Of a stretch of DNA of 64,000 nucleotides, positions 1-39,203 are shown in pieces. The DNA is from Bubalus kerabau (lineage: Eukaryota > Chordata > Mammalia > Artiodactyla > Bovidae), in the NCBI RefSeq assembly GCF_029407905.1, contig NC_073625.1, positions 172,194,240 through 172,258,239 on the forward strand, written 5' to 3'. Each line of letters begins with the position of its first letter. Within the stretch, counting starts at the first letter, position 1. The position numbers and the translations under genes are program-made. A model generated the notes under the pieces. It was not told the origin of the DNA. It was given only the letters and a program-made list of their open reading frames with translations, and ran no database searches.

Positions 1-598
1 AACACCAAAAAGGAAATGTTGGGAACTGAGCAAGAGTCTTACTATACTCTTTTCTGAGCATCTTACCCTTAAATATTTTATTTTAGGCATATCACCTTAC
101 ATCACTATACTTACAATTTTCTATAATAGGAAGCATTGGCAACTTTGGCTGAAGAGTTGTATAAAACATCAGAAACCAAATATAATCTGGCAATCTAGAA
201 TACCAAAAGATAGCATAAAATGGATTAAAACTGAAAACCAACAGCAAATAATGTAGCTAACAAAAACTCCACATTGAATTTTTTGAATCAACAGCATAAG
301 GACAATGTTTAGCTATAACTTAATTATAACTAAATAGAAGAATTTTAAGAAATTCTGTATCACCACAACCATGACTTTAGCAGGAATAAAAGTTGTAATT
401 CATTTACATTTCAACCTATTGATAATTTGTGTCAATTAACCTACATTTCCCAGGCAGAAGGAAAACAAAACTACATGGGAAAGATTTCTTCAGTCAAGTT
501 CTTGATTCAAAAATGAAACCAATTTCAATCAAAGCAGAAGTCAGTTATTACCTCTTTTTCTTAATTAAATGTTCCATAAAGAAAAATCATTCCCGTAC
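1..598 (-). other. U2SURP intron 17 (partial)
   Basis: AT-rich intronic sequence with no exon, RNA gene or recognisable repeat. The intron's acceptor is outside the window. Confidence 0.8.
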
Positions 599-28702
<28,104 letters not shown>

Positions 28703-28845
28703 CTTGAGCTTTGCCCCTCCTTCGGCGGCGGCAGCAGCACGGGCGAGTCGAACACCGAAAGGCTGGATCACAGCAGAGCCCGCCAGAGGCGCCTGCAAGG
28801 CTGAATAGTCAACTGCCGACTTGAGGAATTCAAGGAGAGCGGCGC

Positions 28846-28860
28846 CACGTGACTTCCGGT
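28846..28860. promoter_or_regulatory. E-box fused to ETS/GABP site
   Basis: CACGTG (28846-28851) is followed immediately by ACTTCCGGT (28852-28860), whose complement ACCGGAAGT is an ideal ETS/GABP site. It lies about 145 bp upstream of the ATG, a usual position for core activators of TATA-less promoters. Confidence 0.7.
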
Positions 28861-29111
28861 GTTGAGCATTTCCTGGGCTTGCCCACAGAATACTTGGGGG
28901 CGTCTCCGTGGCGGGTTTTGTTATTGGGCCGGAGAATTTAGTGAACCTTTTTGTACTGGCTTTCGGGGCCGGTTGTTACTTCACTGTTTTTCCAGCCCCA
29001 ACCCTAGATAGGTGCTGGGCGGGGAAAGAAAGACTTCTTAAAGAAGAAATGAATGATCAGCTGGGGAGGAGCTTTTACTTCAACTCAGAAAATAAATCTG
29101 GAGCCGACTGG

Positions 29112-29140
29112 GAGGTGGAGGGGGCGGGGCGGGGGTTTGT
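29112..29140 (+). promoter_or_regulatory. GC-box cluster with G-runs
   Basis: GGAGGTGGAGGGGGCGGGGC followed by more G-runs gives overlapping Sp1-type GC boxes and at least four G-runs, hence G-quadruplex potential, at the outer edge of the island. Confidence 0.6.
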
Positions 29141-29500
29141 CCTGCTCTCCTGGGATGAAGATGGGTAAAGAGACAGAGGTTTCAGAGAGAAGGAAGCATT
29201 TAAGCCAACTCTGAAGAAGGAGAATTTTGTTTGTTGGATGGTGTTGGGGGAGAGGGAGGGGAGATTGGATTGGTGGTGATCTGATACATGGAAAGGCTGA
29301 CAGTCCTGTGCCAGTCACTGAGGAATCAGCAAGCTAGATAGGGCTCCTGTTCTGTGTGAGCGGGTGGGGGTAGAACAAATAGTAAATAAATAAGCAAAAA
29401 AAAAAAAAAACGAAATGGTCAGAAAGCAACAAGTGTGAAATATCTTTTTTGTAAGTTTGGCCATCATAGACAATATATATATAATTTTTATTTCTTTATC

Positions 29501-29778
29501 TTTTTTTTCTGGCTGTGCTGGGTCTTCCTTGCTGCAGGGGCTTTTCTCTAGTTCCGGTGCTCAGGTTCCTCATTGCAGTGGCTTCTGTTGCAAAACACAG
29601 GCTCTAGGGCAATCAGGCTTCAGTAGCTGTGGCACCTGGCTTGAGTAGTTGCGGTTCCTGCGCTCTTAAGCACAGGCTCAATAGTTGTGGCACGTGAGAT
29701 CTTCCCAGATCAGGGAGCCAGATGGTGTCTCCTCCATTGGCAGGCACACTTCACCACTGAGCCACCGGGGAAGCTCCA
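29501..29778 (-). mobile_element. Long-bodied tRNA-Glu SINE (CHR family)
   Basis: Antisense of the extended tRNA-Glu SINE: GGCTGTGCTGGGTCTTCCTT start, TTGCAGTGGCTTCTGTTGC middle, and CACTGAGCCACCGGGGAAGC head. First repeat outside the promoter island. Confidence 0.85.
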
Positions 29779-30230
29779 CTGCAAAACTGAAGTAGAACGG
29801 TGGTTTGCAACCTCCAGTCTTACTGAATTTAATTTCAAGTCCAGATATTTTTAATTCTAGACTTCTCACCCTCATCCTGGCCTCTAATTGAAGGTTAATC
29901 AGTTTTTTAATACTCTTATGGGAGATATACTTTCTCCAGGAAGACTTAACAGACTTCCCTCCCCCACCAAGCCTAAGTAAGTGACTCTGCTTCTGTTTCC
30001 ATGGGAACCTGTTTCCCACTCAAGATACTCATCACATTAGATCTTAATTGTCTGTTTACAATCTAGGATTAGAAAGTGAAATCATCAGCTGAGATGTAGG
30101 GAGAAGTGTGGGCTTGTCCCTGCCTAGTCATGTTCTGGCGATACTTAAGGCCGACTTTGTCGCTATGAAGTAAATATATAAATGCTTTTTATTTAAATCC
30201 CTGAAGTCCTATTTCACATTAAAATCACCC
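29779..30230. other. Unique intergenic sequence
   Basis: No gene or recognisable repeat between the SINE at 29.5-29.8 kb and the SINE/BovB pair at 30.2 kb. Confidence 0.6.
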
Positions 30231-30242
30231 TTATTAAATGTT

Positions 30243-30443
30243 GGGGCTTCCCTGGTGGCTCAGCTGGTAAAGAATTCACCTGCAATGCAGGAGACCTGTG
30301 TTCGATCCCTGGGTTGGGAAGATCCCCTGAAGAAGGAAACAGCTACCCACTAAAATATTCTGGCCTGGAGAATTCCATGGACTATATAGTCCATAGCATC
30401 ACAAAGAGTCGGGAACAACTGAGTGACTTTCACTTCACTTACA
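30243..30443 (+). mobile_element. Bov-tA SINE
   Basis: Forward head GGCTTCCCTGGTGGCTCAGC and BovA body ending CTTTCACTTCACTTA; perfect 12-bp TTATTAAATGTT duplications at 30231-30242 and 30444-30455. Confidence 0.95.
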
Positions 30444-30471
30444 TTATTAAATGTTTACTCCTAAAGACTTA

Positions 30472-32519
30472 TGATTATACAGTGGAAGTGAGAAATAGAT
30501 TTAAGGGCCTAGATCTGATAGATAGAGTGCCTCATGAACTATGGAATGAGGTTCGTGACATTGTACAGGAGACAGGGATCAAGACCATCCCCATAGAAGA
30601 GAAATGCAAAAAAGCAAAATGGCTGTCTGAGGAGGCCTTACAAATAGCTGTGAAAAGAAGAGAAGCGAAAAGCAAAGGAGAAAAGGAAAGATATAAGCAT
30701 CTGAATGCAGAGTTCCAAAGAATAGCAAGAAGAGATAAGAAAGGCTTCCTCAGCAATCAATGCAAAGAAATAGAGGAACACAACAGAATGGGAAAGACTA
30801 GAGAGCTCTTCAAGAAAATTAGAGATTCCAAGGGAACATTTCATGCACAGATGGGCTCCATAAAGGACAGAAATGGTATGGACCTAACAGAAGCAGAAGA
30901 TATTAAGAAGAGGTGGCAAGAATACACAGAAGAACTGTACAAAAAAGATCTTCACGACCCAGATAATCACGATGATGTGATCACTCACCTAGAGCCAGAC
31001 ATCCTGGAGTGTGAAGTCAAGTGGGCCTTAGAAAGCATCACTACGAACAAAGCTAGTGGAGGTGATGGAATTCCAGTTGAACTATTTCAAATCCTGAGAG
31101 AGGATGCTGTGAAAGTGCTGCACTCAATATGCCAGCAAATTTGGAAAACTCAGCAGTGGCCACAGGACTGGAAAAGGTCACTTTTCATTCCAATCCCAAA
31201 GAAAGGCAATGCCAAAGAATGCTCAAACTACCGCACAATTGCACTCATCTCACATGCTAGTAAAGTAATGCTCCAAATTCTCCAAGCCAGGCTTCAGCAA
31301 TACATGAACCGTGAACTTCAGATGTTCAAGCTGGTTTTAGAAAAGGCAGAGGAACCAGAGATCAAACTGCCAACATCCGCTGGATCATGGAAAAAGCAAG
31401 AGAGTTCCAGAAAAACATCTCTTTCTGCTTTATTGACTATGCCAAAGCCTTTGACTGTGTGGATCACAATAAACTGTGGGAAATTCTGAAAGAGATGGGA
31501 ATACCAGACCACCTGACCTGCCTCTTGAGAAATCTGTATGCAGCTCAGGAAGCAACAGTTAGAACTGGACATGGAACAACAGACTGGTTCCAAATAGGAA
31601 AAGGAGTACATCAAGACTGTATACTGTCACCCTGCTTATTTAACTTCTATGCAGAGTACATCATGAGAAACGCTGGACTGGAAGAAACACAAGCTGGAAT
31701 CAAGATTGCCAGGAGAAATATCAATAACCTCAGATATGCAGATGACACCACCCTTATGGCAGAAAGTGAAGAGGAACTCAAAAGCCTCTTGATGAAAGTG
31801 AAAGAGGAGAGTGAAAAAGTTGGCTTAAAGCTCAACATTCAGAAAATGAAGATCATGGCATCTGGTCCCAACACTTCATGGGACATAGATGGGGAAACAG
31901 TGGAAACAGTGTCAGACTTTATTTTTCTGGGCTCCAAAATCACTGCAGATGGTGACTGCAGCCATGAAATGAAAAGATGCTTACTCCTTGGAAGGAAAGT
32001 TATGACCAACCTAGATAGCATATTGAAAAGCAGAGACATTACTTTGCCATCAAAGGTCCATCTAGTCAAGGCTATGGTTTTTCCAGTGGTCATGTATGGA
32101 TGTGAGAGTTGGACTGTGAAGAAAGCTGAGCGCTGAAGAATTGATGCTTTTGAACTGTGGTGTTGGAGAAGACTCTTGAGAGTCCCTTGGACTGCAAGGA
32201 GATCCATCCAGTCCATTCTGAAGGAGATCAATCCTGGGATTTCTTTGGAAGGAATGATGCTAAAGCTGAAACTCCAGTCCTTTGGCCACCTCATTCGAAG
32301 AGTTGACTCATTGGAAAAGACTCTGATTCTTGGAGGGATTGGGGGCAGGAGGAGAAGGGGACGACAGAGGATGAGATGGCTGGGTGGCATCACTGACTCA
32401 ATGGACATGAGTCTGAGTGAACTCCGGGAGTTGGTAATGGACAGGGAGGCCTGGCGTGCTGCAATTCATGGGGTCGCAAAGAGTCGGACACGACTGAGTG
32501 ACTGAACTGAACTGAACTG
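30472..32519 (+). mobile_element. BovB (RTE) LINE copy 1, 5'-truncated, ORF broken
   Basis: Non-LTR retrotransposon fragment. It encodes the connector upstream of the reverse transcriptase (for example NAEFQRIARRDKKGF), the RT core with catalytic YADD at 31735-31746, and a C-terminal segment ending near 32505. It ends in ACTGAACTGAACTGAACTGA, and AAAGACTTA duplications flank it at 30463-30471 and 32520-32528. The coding frame is broken: a frame change near 31320, where the RT frame begins about one base out, and a TGA at 32134-32136, after which the same frame continues. It cannot make an intact protein. The insertion is about 2.05 kb against a full length of about 3.2 kb. Confidence 0.95.
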
Positions 32520-32528
32520 AAAGACTTA

Positions 32529-33278
32529 AAAATAAAGGAACAGAGACTTCTCTCTCTTTCTCATACAGTAAAGCTCCAAAGGAAGTCAAACATGTGACCT
32601 GACTAGAAATTAAACATAAGCCTTCATTAAAACCTAATTAAGTACACTCTTAAAAACACAAAAGCATGATTAACAACAGAGTTTTCCTTCATACATATAA
32701 ATCTTCAAATTATGGCCCCTTTCCTCAAACCACAAATGAAGGAGGATGAGATAGCATGCATATAAATAGAAACATGTTTATAGAACCTGAAATTGTTAAT
32801 TAGATTCACAGTTATTACCAAGTGACTACACATAAATAGTGAGAAAATTATACAATTTGCTGCAATTAGTATTTTCCCAGTCATACTAAAACCATGCTAT
32901 TCTTGCTGACGTGTTGGTTCTCTACTCTTAGACCTGTTTTTAAGGATTCCCCCTGCAGCTACATTTGACAGAGATTACAAAGTAGTGCGAGATGCAGTTC
33001 ACAGAGGTGTTTTGTTTGGCACAAGCAGAAAGGGTTTTTTCTTTGAATTAGGAGACTTGACTTTTTTCTACTCAAGATTTCCAGTTTTTCTTGAAAATCA
33101 GGCAGGTCTGGGAACAATCCAGTGGGAGGGAGCCACATGGGACTCTGGGGTCACCAGGCCTTCACCACACTTGGTGGACAAATGCCCCACACAGGCCTGC
33201 TTGTAGGCCTGTGTATTTTCTAACTTCTCATATACAGTGTCAAGTCTCAGCAGAGGTGATAATCAAAACATTTAGCAG
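32529..33278. other. Intergenic stretch without assignable features
   Basis: No gene, RNA or clear repeat. Short open frames near 33 kb show no domain. Confidence 0.55.
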
Positions 33279-33565
33279 AGCTCTCCTGGGTTCAGTGGTA
33301 AAAAAATCTGCCTGCCAGTACAGGAGACATGGGTCCCATCTGTGATCCAGAAAGATCTCACATGCCATGTGAATCACAACTAAACCCATGAGCCACAACC
33401 TCATAGCCTGTGCTCTGGAACCCAGGAGCCGCAACTACTGAAGCCTGCACGCCCTAGAACCTGTACTCTGCAACAAGAGAAGCCCCTGAAATGAGAAGCC
33501 CGCACATGACAACTAGAGAAAAGCCCGAGCATCAGTGAAGACCCAGCACAGTCAAAAATAAATGT
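33279..33565 (+). mobile_element. Long-bodied tRNA-Glu SINE (CHR family)
   Basis: Diverged head (CTCTCCTGGGTTCAGTGGTA) followed by the repeated AGCCGCAACTACTGAAGCC-type body and the GAAGACCCAGCACAG tail, then AT-rich sequence. Confidence 0.85.
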
Positions 33566-33791
33566 TTTTTAAAATTAAATAAAATCAGCTAAAACACACA
33601 AAACAACTCAAAGAAAATGGACATACAGAAAAGAGGAGGAAAGAAAGATAATATTCTGTGGTTAACCCTCAGGAAAAGGGAAAAAAAAAACAGTCAGTCC
33701 CCCAGGACCGAGGTGAACTGGCTTACCCATTAGACACAGAAGGCTCAGTGCCTAGGGCCAGTATATTTTTAAGGGCCTCCCCAAATGTTTT

Positions 33792-33985
33792 GGGCTTCCC
33801 TGGTGGCTCAGTTGGTAAAGAATCTGCCTGCAATGCAGGAGACCTGGGTTTGATCCCTGAGTTGGGAAGATCCCATGGAGAAGGGAACGGCTACCCACTC
33901 CAGTCAGTATTCTGGCCTGGACAATTTCATGGACTGTGTAGCCCATGGGGTCGCAAAGAGTCGGACACAACTGAGCGACTTTCGT
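33792..33985 (+). mobile_element. Bov-tA SINE
   Basis: Head GGGCTTCCCTGGTGGCTCAG, BovA body with GAAGATCCCATGGAGAAGGG, ending CAACTGAGCGACTTTC. Confidence 0.92.
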
Positions 33986-34096
33986 ACACACAGAAGTTTT
34001 AATTTCTTTTAAACCAAGGGAGAGAAAAAGGTGGAGTGGAGAGGCTGAAACAAAAGCGTTTCACAATATACACAGTGAAAGACAGAGACCTTACCA

Positions 34097-34415
34097 GGGC
34101 TTCCCTGGTGGCTCAGTGGTAAAGAATATGCCTACCTATACAGAAGACTTGGGTTCAATCCTTAGTTTAGGAAGATTCCGCATGCCGGGGAGCAGCTAAG
34201 CCTGAGGGACAGAACTATTCAGCTGGTGCTCTAGAGTCCAAGCAAGGCAACTTCTGAAGCCCCTGTGCTCTAGGGCCCGTGCTGCACAACAAGAAAAGCA
34301 CCACAATGAGAAGCCTGCACGCCACTAGAGTAGCCCCTGCATTCCCCAACTAGAGAAAAGCACACTCAGCAACGAAGACCCAGCACAGCCCTATATAAAT
34401 TAATTTAATTTAATT
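34097..34415 (+). mobile_element. Long-bodied tRNA-Glu SINE (CHR family)
   Basis: Head GGGCTTCCCTGGTGGCTCAG, body with CATGCCGGGGAGCAGCTAAG and GAAGACCCAGCACAGCC, then an (AATTT)n tail at about 34397-34425. Confidence 0.9.
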
Positions 34416-34800
34416 TAATTTATTTTTTTTAATGACTGCCCCAAAGGTAACATCTCTATTGTGCCAATGGACTGCTCCTATTTGGTGGCACTTAGAGAAG
34501 CAACTTAGCAGCAGCAGCAGAGAATTTTTAAGCAGCTTCTTTCTGCTCTTTAGGCTTCAGGATATAGGCTGGTGGAAGGACAATCCTATCCTTGTGTTCA
34601 TTTGGCAGTTGTTGAATTTCTAGCATCTGCCAGGCTCTGCAGAAAGAAGATAAGGAGGGAGGAAGGGAGAGCTAAAAATCCGACTTAGCTCTTCTTCTGA
34701 GAGAGCCTAGCCACCTCTAGGAGTAGTCAGATAACAGTCTCCAAAGAGGGTGTGGTCTGTTTGAAATGGAAGATTCTTTGAGATGAACCTGATTGCCTGT

Positions 34801-34858
34801 CCCCGCCCCTCCCCCCTCCCACCACCCCATCCCATCCCACCACCCCACCCCATCCCAC
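34801..34858 (+). repeat. C-rich low-complexity tract
   Basis: Nearly all C with interspersed A/T, in CCCCATCCCATCCCACCACC-type units. The minus strand has quadruplex potential. Confidence 0.8.
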
Positions 34859-35031
34859 AAGGCTAGCCTGACAAGTAAGATTTCAGTGACAATAACAGCG
34901 TCTCCCTTTTCTCCACTCCTGTACCAAAAGAAATGTACTTATTGATGCTATCTAAAATTCCTTTGACAATAGTAATTAGCAGTGGAATTTTTTAAAAACA
35001 AGCATCTCTTTTTAGCATTTTATTTTATTTT

Positions 35032-35370
35032 TTAACTTTCTTGGCCGTGCTGTGCAGCATGCAGCATATAGGGTCTTAGTTCCCCAAAATGTGAAAGTGA
35101 AAGTCGCTCAGTTGTGTCCGGCTCTTTGCTACCCCATGGACTGTATAGTCCATGGAATTTTCCAGGCCAAAATACTGGAGTGGGTAGCCTTTCCCTTCTC
35201 CAGGGAATCTTCCCAACCCAGGGATCGAACCCAGGTCTCCCGCATTGCAGGCAAATTCTTTACCAGCTGAGCCACAAGAGAAGCCCTTAGTTTCCCAACC
35301 AGGGACCAAATCCACACCCCTTGCATTGGAAGCTTGAAGATTCAACCACTGGACTGCCAGGGAAGTCCCT
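35032..35370 (-). mobile_element. CHR-type SINE interrupted by a Bov-tA
   Basis: Antisense CHR-type SINE; its two halves (TTGGCCGTGCTGTGCAGCAT and ACTGGACTGCCAGGGAAGTC) lie on either side of the younger SINE at 35087-35285. Confidence 0.82.
35087..35285 (-). mobile_element. Bov-tA SINE nested in CHR SINE
   Basis: Reverse Bov-tA with near-identical duplications of the host SINE sequence, CTTAGTTCCCCA at 35075-35086 and CTTAGTTTCCCA at 35286-35297. Confidence 0.9.
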
Positions 35371-35524
35371 AGAAGTGGAATTTTTTTAAACTACAATGCC
35401 CAAGATGTAGAGTGGTAAGAGGTATATAAAAATGGTGTCCAAAAAACATAACCCAAGAATAGGCTGGTGACATGTTGAACATCATAAAATGGTTATTTTA
35501 GCTATGCTCCTGAGAAGATTACCC

Positions 35525-36969
35525 TTCAGTTCAGTTCAGTTCAGTTGCTCAGTCGTGTCAGACTCTTAGCAACCCCATGAATCACAGCACACCAGGCCTC
35601 CCTGTCCATTACCATCTCCCGGAGTTCACTCAGACTCACGTCCATCAAGTCAGTGATGCCATCCAGCCATCTCATCCTCTGTCATCCCCTTCTCCTCCTG
35701 CCCTCAATCCCTCCAAGAATCAGAGTCTTTTCCAATGAGTCAACTCTTCGAATGAGGTGGCCAAAGGACTGGAGTTTCAGCTTTAGCATCATTCCTTCCA
35801 AAGAAATCCCAGGGCTGATCTCCTTCAGAATGGACTGGTTGGATCTCCTTGCAGTCCAAGGGACTCTCAAGAGTCTTCTCCAACACCACAGTTCAAAAGC
35901 ATCAATTCTTCACCGCTCAGCTTTCTTCACAGTCCAACTCTCACATCCATGCATGACCACAGGAAAAACCATAGCCTTGACTAGACGAACCTTTGTTGGC
36001 GAAGTAATGTCTCTGCTTTTCAATATGCTATCTAGGTTGGTCATAACTTTCCTTCCAAGGAGTAAGCGTCTTTTCATTTCATGGCTGCGGTCACCATCTG
36101 CAGTGATTTTGGAGCCCAGAAAAATAAAGTCTGACACTGTTTCCACTGTTTCCCCATCTCTTTCCCATGAAGTGATGGGACCGGATGCCATGATCTTCAT
36201 TTTCTGAATGTTGAGCTTTAAGCCAACTTTTTCACTCTCCTCTTTCACTTTCATCAAGAGGCTTTTGAGTTCCTCTTCACTTTCTGCCATAAGGGTGGTG
36301 TCATCTACATATCTGAGGTTATTGATATTTCTCCCGGCAATCTTGATTCCAGCTTGTGTTTCTTCCAGTCCAGCGTTTCTCATGATGTACTCTGCATAGA
36401 AGTTAAATAAGCAGGGTGACAGTATACAGCCTTGATGTACTCCTTTTTCTATTTGGAACCAGTCTGTTGTTCCATGTCCAGTTCTAACTGTTGCTTCCTG
36501 AGCTGCATACAGATTTCTCAAGAGGCAGGTCAGGTGGTCTGGTATTCCCATCTCTTTCAGAATTTCCCACAGTTTATTGTGATCCACACAGTCAAAGGCT
36601 TTGGCATAGTCAATAAAGCAGAAAGAGATGTTTTTCTGGAACTCTCTTGCTTTTTCCATGATCCAGCGGATGTTGGCAGTTTGATCTCTGGTTCCTCTGC
36701 CTTTTCTAAAACCAGCTTGAACATCTGAAGTTCATGGTTCATGTATTGCTGAAGCCTGGCTTGGAGAATTTGGAGCATTACTTTACTAGCGTGTGAGATG
36801 AGTGCAATTGTGTGGTAGTTTGAGCATTCTTTAGCATTGCCTTTCTTTGGGATTGGAATGAAAAGTGACCTTTTCCAGTCCTGTGGCCACTGCTGAGTTT
36901 TCCAAATTTGCTGGCATATTGAGTGCAGCACTTTCACAGCATCATCTTTGAGGATTTGAAATAGCTCAA
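35525..36969 (-). mobile_element. BovB LINE copy 2, 5'-truncated, main segment
   Basis: Antisense BovB: 3' end with (TTCAG)n at 35525, RT region up to 36969. The reverse transcriptase box reads YVDD instead of YADD. A TGA at 35912-35910 interrupts the ORF at the same codon as in copy 1, and the frame upstream of the RT is shifted as in copy 1. The 5' end is joined to a short inverted segment (next entry). Confidence 0.93.
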
Positions 36970-36977
36970 GCATCCCT

Positions 36978-37026
36978 ACAAACAAAGCAAGTGCAGGTGA
37001 TGGAATTCCAGTTGAGCTATTTCAAA
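36978..37026 (+). mobile_element. Inverted 5' segment of BovB copy 2
   Basis: About 49 bp of BovB in the opposite orientation (GGTGATGGAATTCCAGTTGA and on to CTATTTCAAA), corresponding to sequence just 5' of the main segment. The last 15 bases (37012-37026) repeat, in reverse complement, 36955-36969. Both share a variant G in TTGAGCTATT absent from copy 1, which supports one insertion with a 5' inversion. Confidence 0.75.
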
Positions 37027-37029
37027 AGA

Positions 37030-37470
37030 TCCACAGTTTCTGAGAATTAGGATGTGGACATCTTCAGAGGGCTATTATTCAGTCTACCATAGAATCTAAA
37101 ATGAACTTTCTGCGTTTATATTTTGTCCCTGGCTGGCAGGCACAGCTTTGATCCCACCAGAAAACTGACATGGCCCCAATAAATACCATTTTCTTGAAGC
37201 AGTTGAATTCTGAAATTGTTACTGGGGAATTAAATGGGCTGAAGGTGTGGTTCCAGTGAAATGGGATGAGACAGATCTCTGTTGTCAGTTACAGGGCATA
37301 AAGGAGACAGCCGTGTCACAAGTGTAATAGGAGAAGAGTCGGAAGTCTTAGTCTGATTTGTGCACCGCTGCATGTGTTGTGCCTCGAACAGAGTAAGCAC
37401 ATGCAGGCACTCAATGGCTATTTGCTGATGAAAAAAGTCCACAGCAGAGGTAGTTTTTTAGGAACATATA
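37030..37470. other. Spacer between facing BovB copies
   Basis: No gene. The first part (to about 37090) resembles a tail found in old mammalian repeats, but I cannot assign it. Confidence 0.5.
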
Positions 37471-37473
37471 ACC

Positions 37474-38526
37474 ATCACAATAAACTGTGGAAAATTCTGA
37501 AAGAGATGGGAATACCAGACCACCTGACCTGCCTCTTGAGAAATCTGTATGCAGGTCAGGAAGCAACAGTTAGAACTGGACATGGAACAACAGACGGGTT
37601 CCAAATAGGAAAAGGATTACATCAAGGCCGTATATTGTCACCCTTCTTATTTAACTTACATGCAGAGTACATCATGAGAAATGCTGGACTGGAAGAAACA
37701 CAAGCTGGAATCAAGATTGCCGGGAGAAATATCAGTAACCTCAGATATGCAGATGACACCACCCTTATGGCAGAAAGTGAAGAGGAACTCAAAAGCCTCT
37801 TGATGAAAGTGAAAGAGGAGAGTGAAAAAGTTGGCTTAAAGCTCAACATTCAGAAAATGAAGATCATGGCATCCGGTCCCATCACTTCATGGGAAAGAGA
37901 TGGGGAAACAGTGGAAACAGTGTCAGACTTTATTTTTCTGGGCTCCAAAATCACTGCAGATGGTGACCGCAGCCATGAAATGAAAAGACGCTTACTCCTT
38001 GGAAGGAAAGTTATGACCAACCTAGATAGCATATTGAAAAGCAGAGACATTACTTCGCCAACAAAGGTTCGTCTAGTCAAGGCTATGGTTTTTCCAGTGG
38101 TCATGTATGGATGTGAGAGATGGACTGTGAAGAAGGCTGAGCGCTGAAGAATTGATGCTTTTGAACTGTGGTGTTGGAGAAGACTCTTGAGAGTCCCCTG
38201 GACTGCAAGGAGATCCAACCAGTCCATTCTAAGGGAGATCAGCCCTGGGATTTCTTTGGAAGGAATGGTGCTAAAGCTGAAACTCGAGTACTTTGGCCAC
38301 CTCATTCGAAGAGTTGACTCATTGGAAAAGACTCTGATGCTGGGAGGGATTGGGGGCAGGAGGAGAAGGGGACGACAGAAGATGAGATGGCTGGATGGCA
38401 TCACTGACTCAATGGATGTGAGTTTGGTTGAACTTGGGGAGATGGTAATGGACAGGGAGGCCTGGCGTGCTGCGATTCATGGGGTCACAAAGAGTCAGGC
38501 ACGACTGAGTGACTGAACTGAACTGA
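37474..38526 (+). mobile_element. BovB LINE copy 3, 5'-truncated
   Basis: Starts within the RT domain (ATCACAATAAACTGTGG), retains YADD, ends (ACTGA)n. Open from the RT to TGA at 38145-38147, then open in the same frame to about 38516. It shares variants with copy 2 (such as GDRSHEMKRRLLL and ITSPTKVRLVK) that copy 1 lacks. It can look like a 257-aa gene, but the first residues are flanking DNA. Confidence 0.94.
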
Positions 38527-38814
38527 AGCTTGGTACTGCATAAAAGGAGTCAGGGAAGACCTCATCAAAGAATCTACAGAATTTTCAGGGTATCTGTCCT
38601 ACTCTTAAAAGGTCACCTCTGGGGCTAACTCCTAGGAGTTACTAGAGGCCCTCAGAGAGAAGGATGGAGACCTTAGCATAGTGTTGTCTCATTTTAAGAA
38701 AATGCAAATTTTGCTGATTTTAAGCAGACCGAAAAGTCTCCCATCCGGTGCAGATTTTGAAATAATACGAATCTCCTCTTCTTCAATCTAAAAAATTCTT
38801 TTTGAGAATTGTGT

Positions 38815-38953
38815 AATTTCAGGAGTTTCCTGGTGGTCTAGTGGTTAGGATTCAGCACTTTCACTGCAGAGGCCTGGGTTCAATCCCTGGTCGGAGAACT
38901 GAGATTCCTGCAAGCCACACAGAATAATATTCCCCTCTCCAGCTTCCCAAAAA
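38815..38953 (+). mobile_element. CHR-type tRNA-Glu SINE
   Basis: GAGTTTCCTGGTGGTCTAGT head, GGTTCAATCCCTGG box B; AGAATTGTGT duplications at 38805-38814 and 38954-38963. Confidence 0.9.
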
Positions 38954-39063
38954 AGAATTGTGTTATTCCTACAGACAGGCTTAATGGACTGCAAGCATTA
39001 TTTACTTTTGTGCCACGTGGTGGCGCTGCTGCAGCTAGTAAATAAAAACATCCACTAGCCTTC

Positions 39064-39203
39064 CTTAGGAAGATCCCCTGGAGGAGGAAGTGGCAACCCC
39101 CTCCAGTATTCTTGCCTGGAGAATCCCATAGAGAGAGGAGCCTGGTGGGCTACAGTCTACAGGGTGGCGAAGAGTCGGTCTCAACTGAGCATACACACAC
39201 ACT
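39064..39203 (+). mobile_element. BovA SINE fragment
   Basis: Lacks the tRNA head and starts at AAGATCCCCTGGAGGAGG; ends GTCTCAACTGAGCATACACA. Confidence 0.85.

Noticed and set aside
30314..32505. Long open frames (391, 249 and 109 aa) that look like a reverse transcriptase gene
   Set aside because: They belong to BovB copy 1, are broken by a frameshift and a TGA, and are bounded by a target-site duplication. The same applies to frames at 35910-36985, 37374-38516, 59839-60453 and 55959-56297.
39010..39030. CACGTGGTGGCGCTG as a third CTCF site
   Set aside because: Two core positions disagree with the CTCF motif; an E-box is equally likely.
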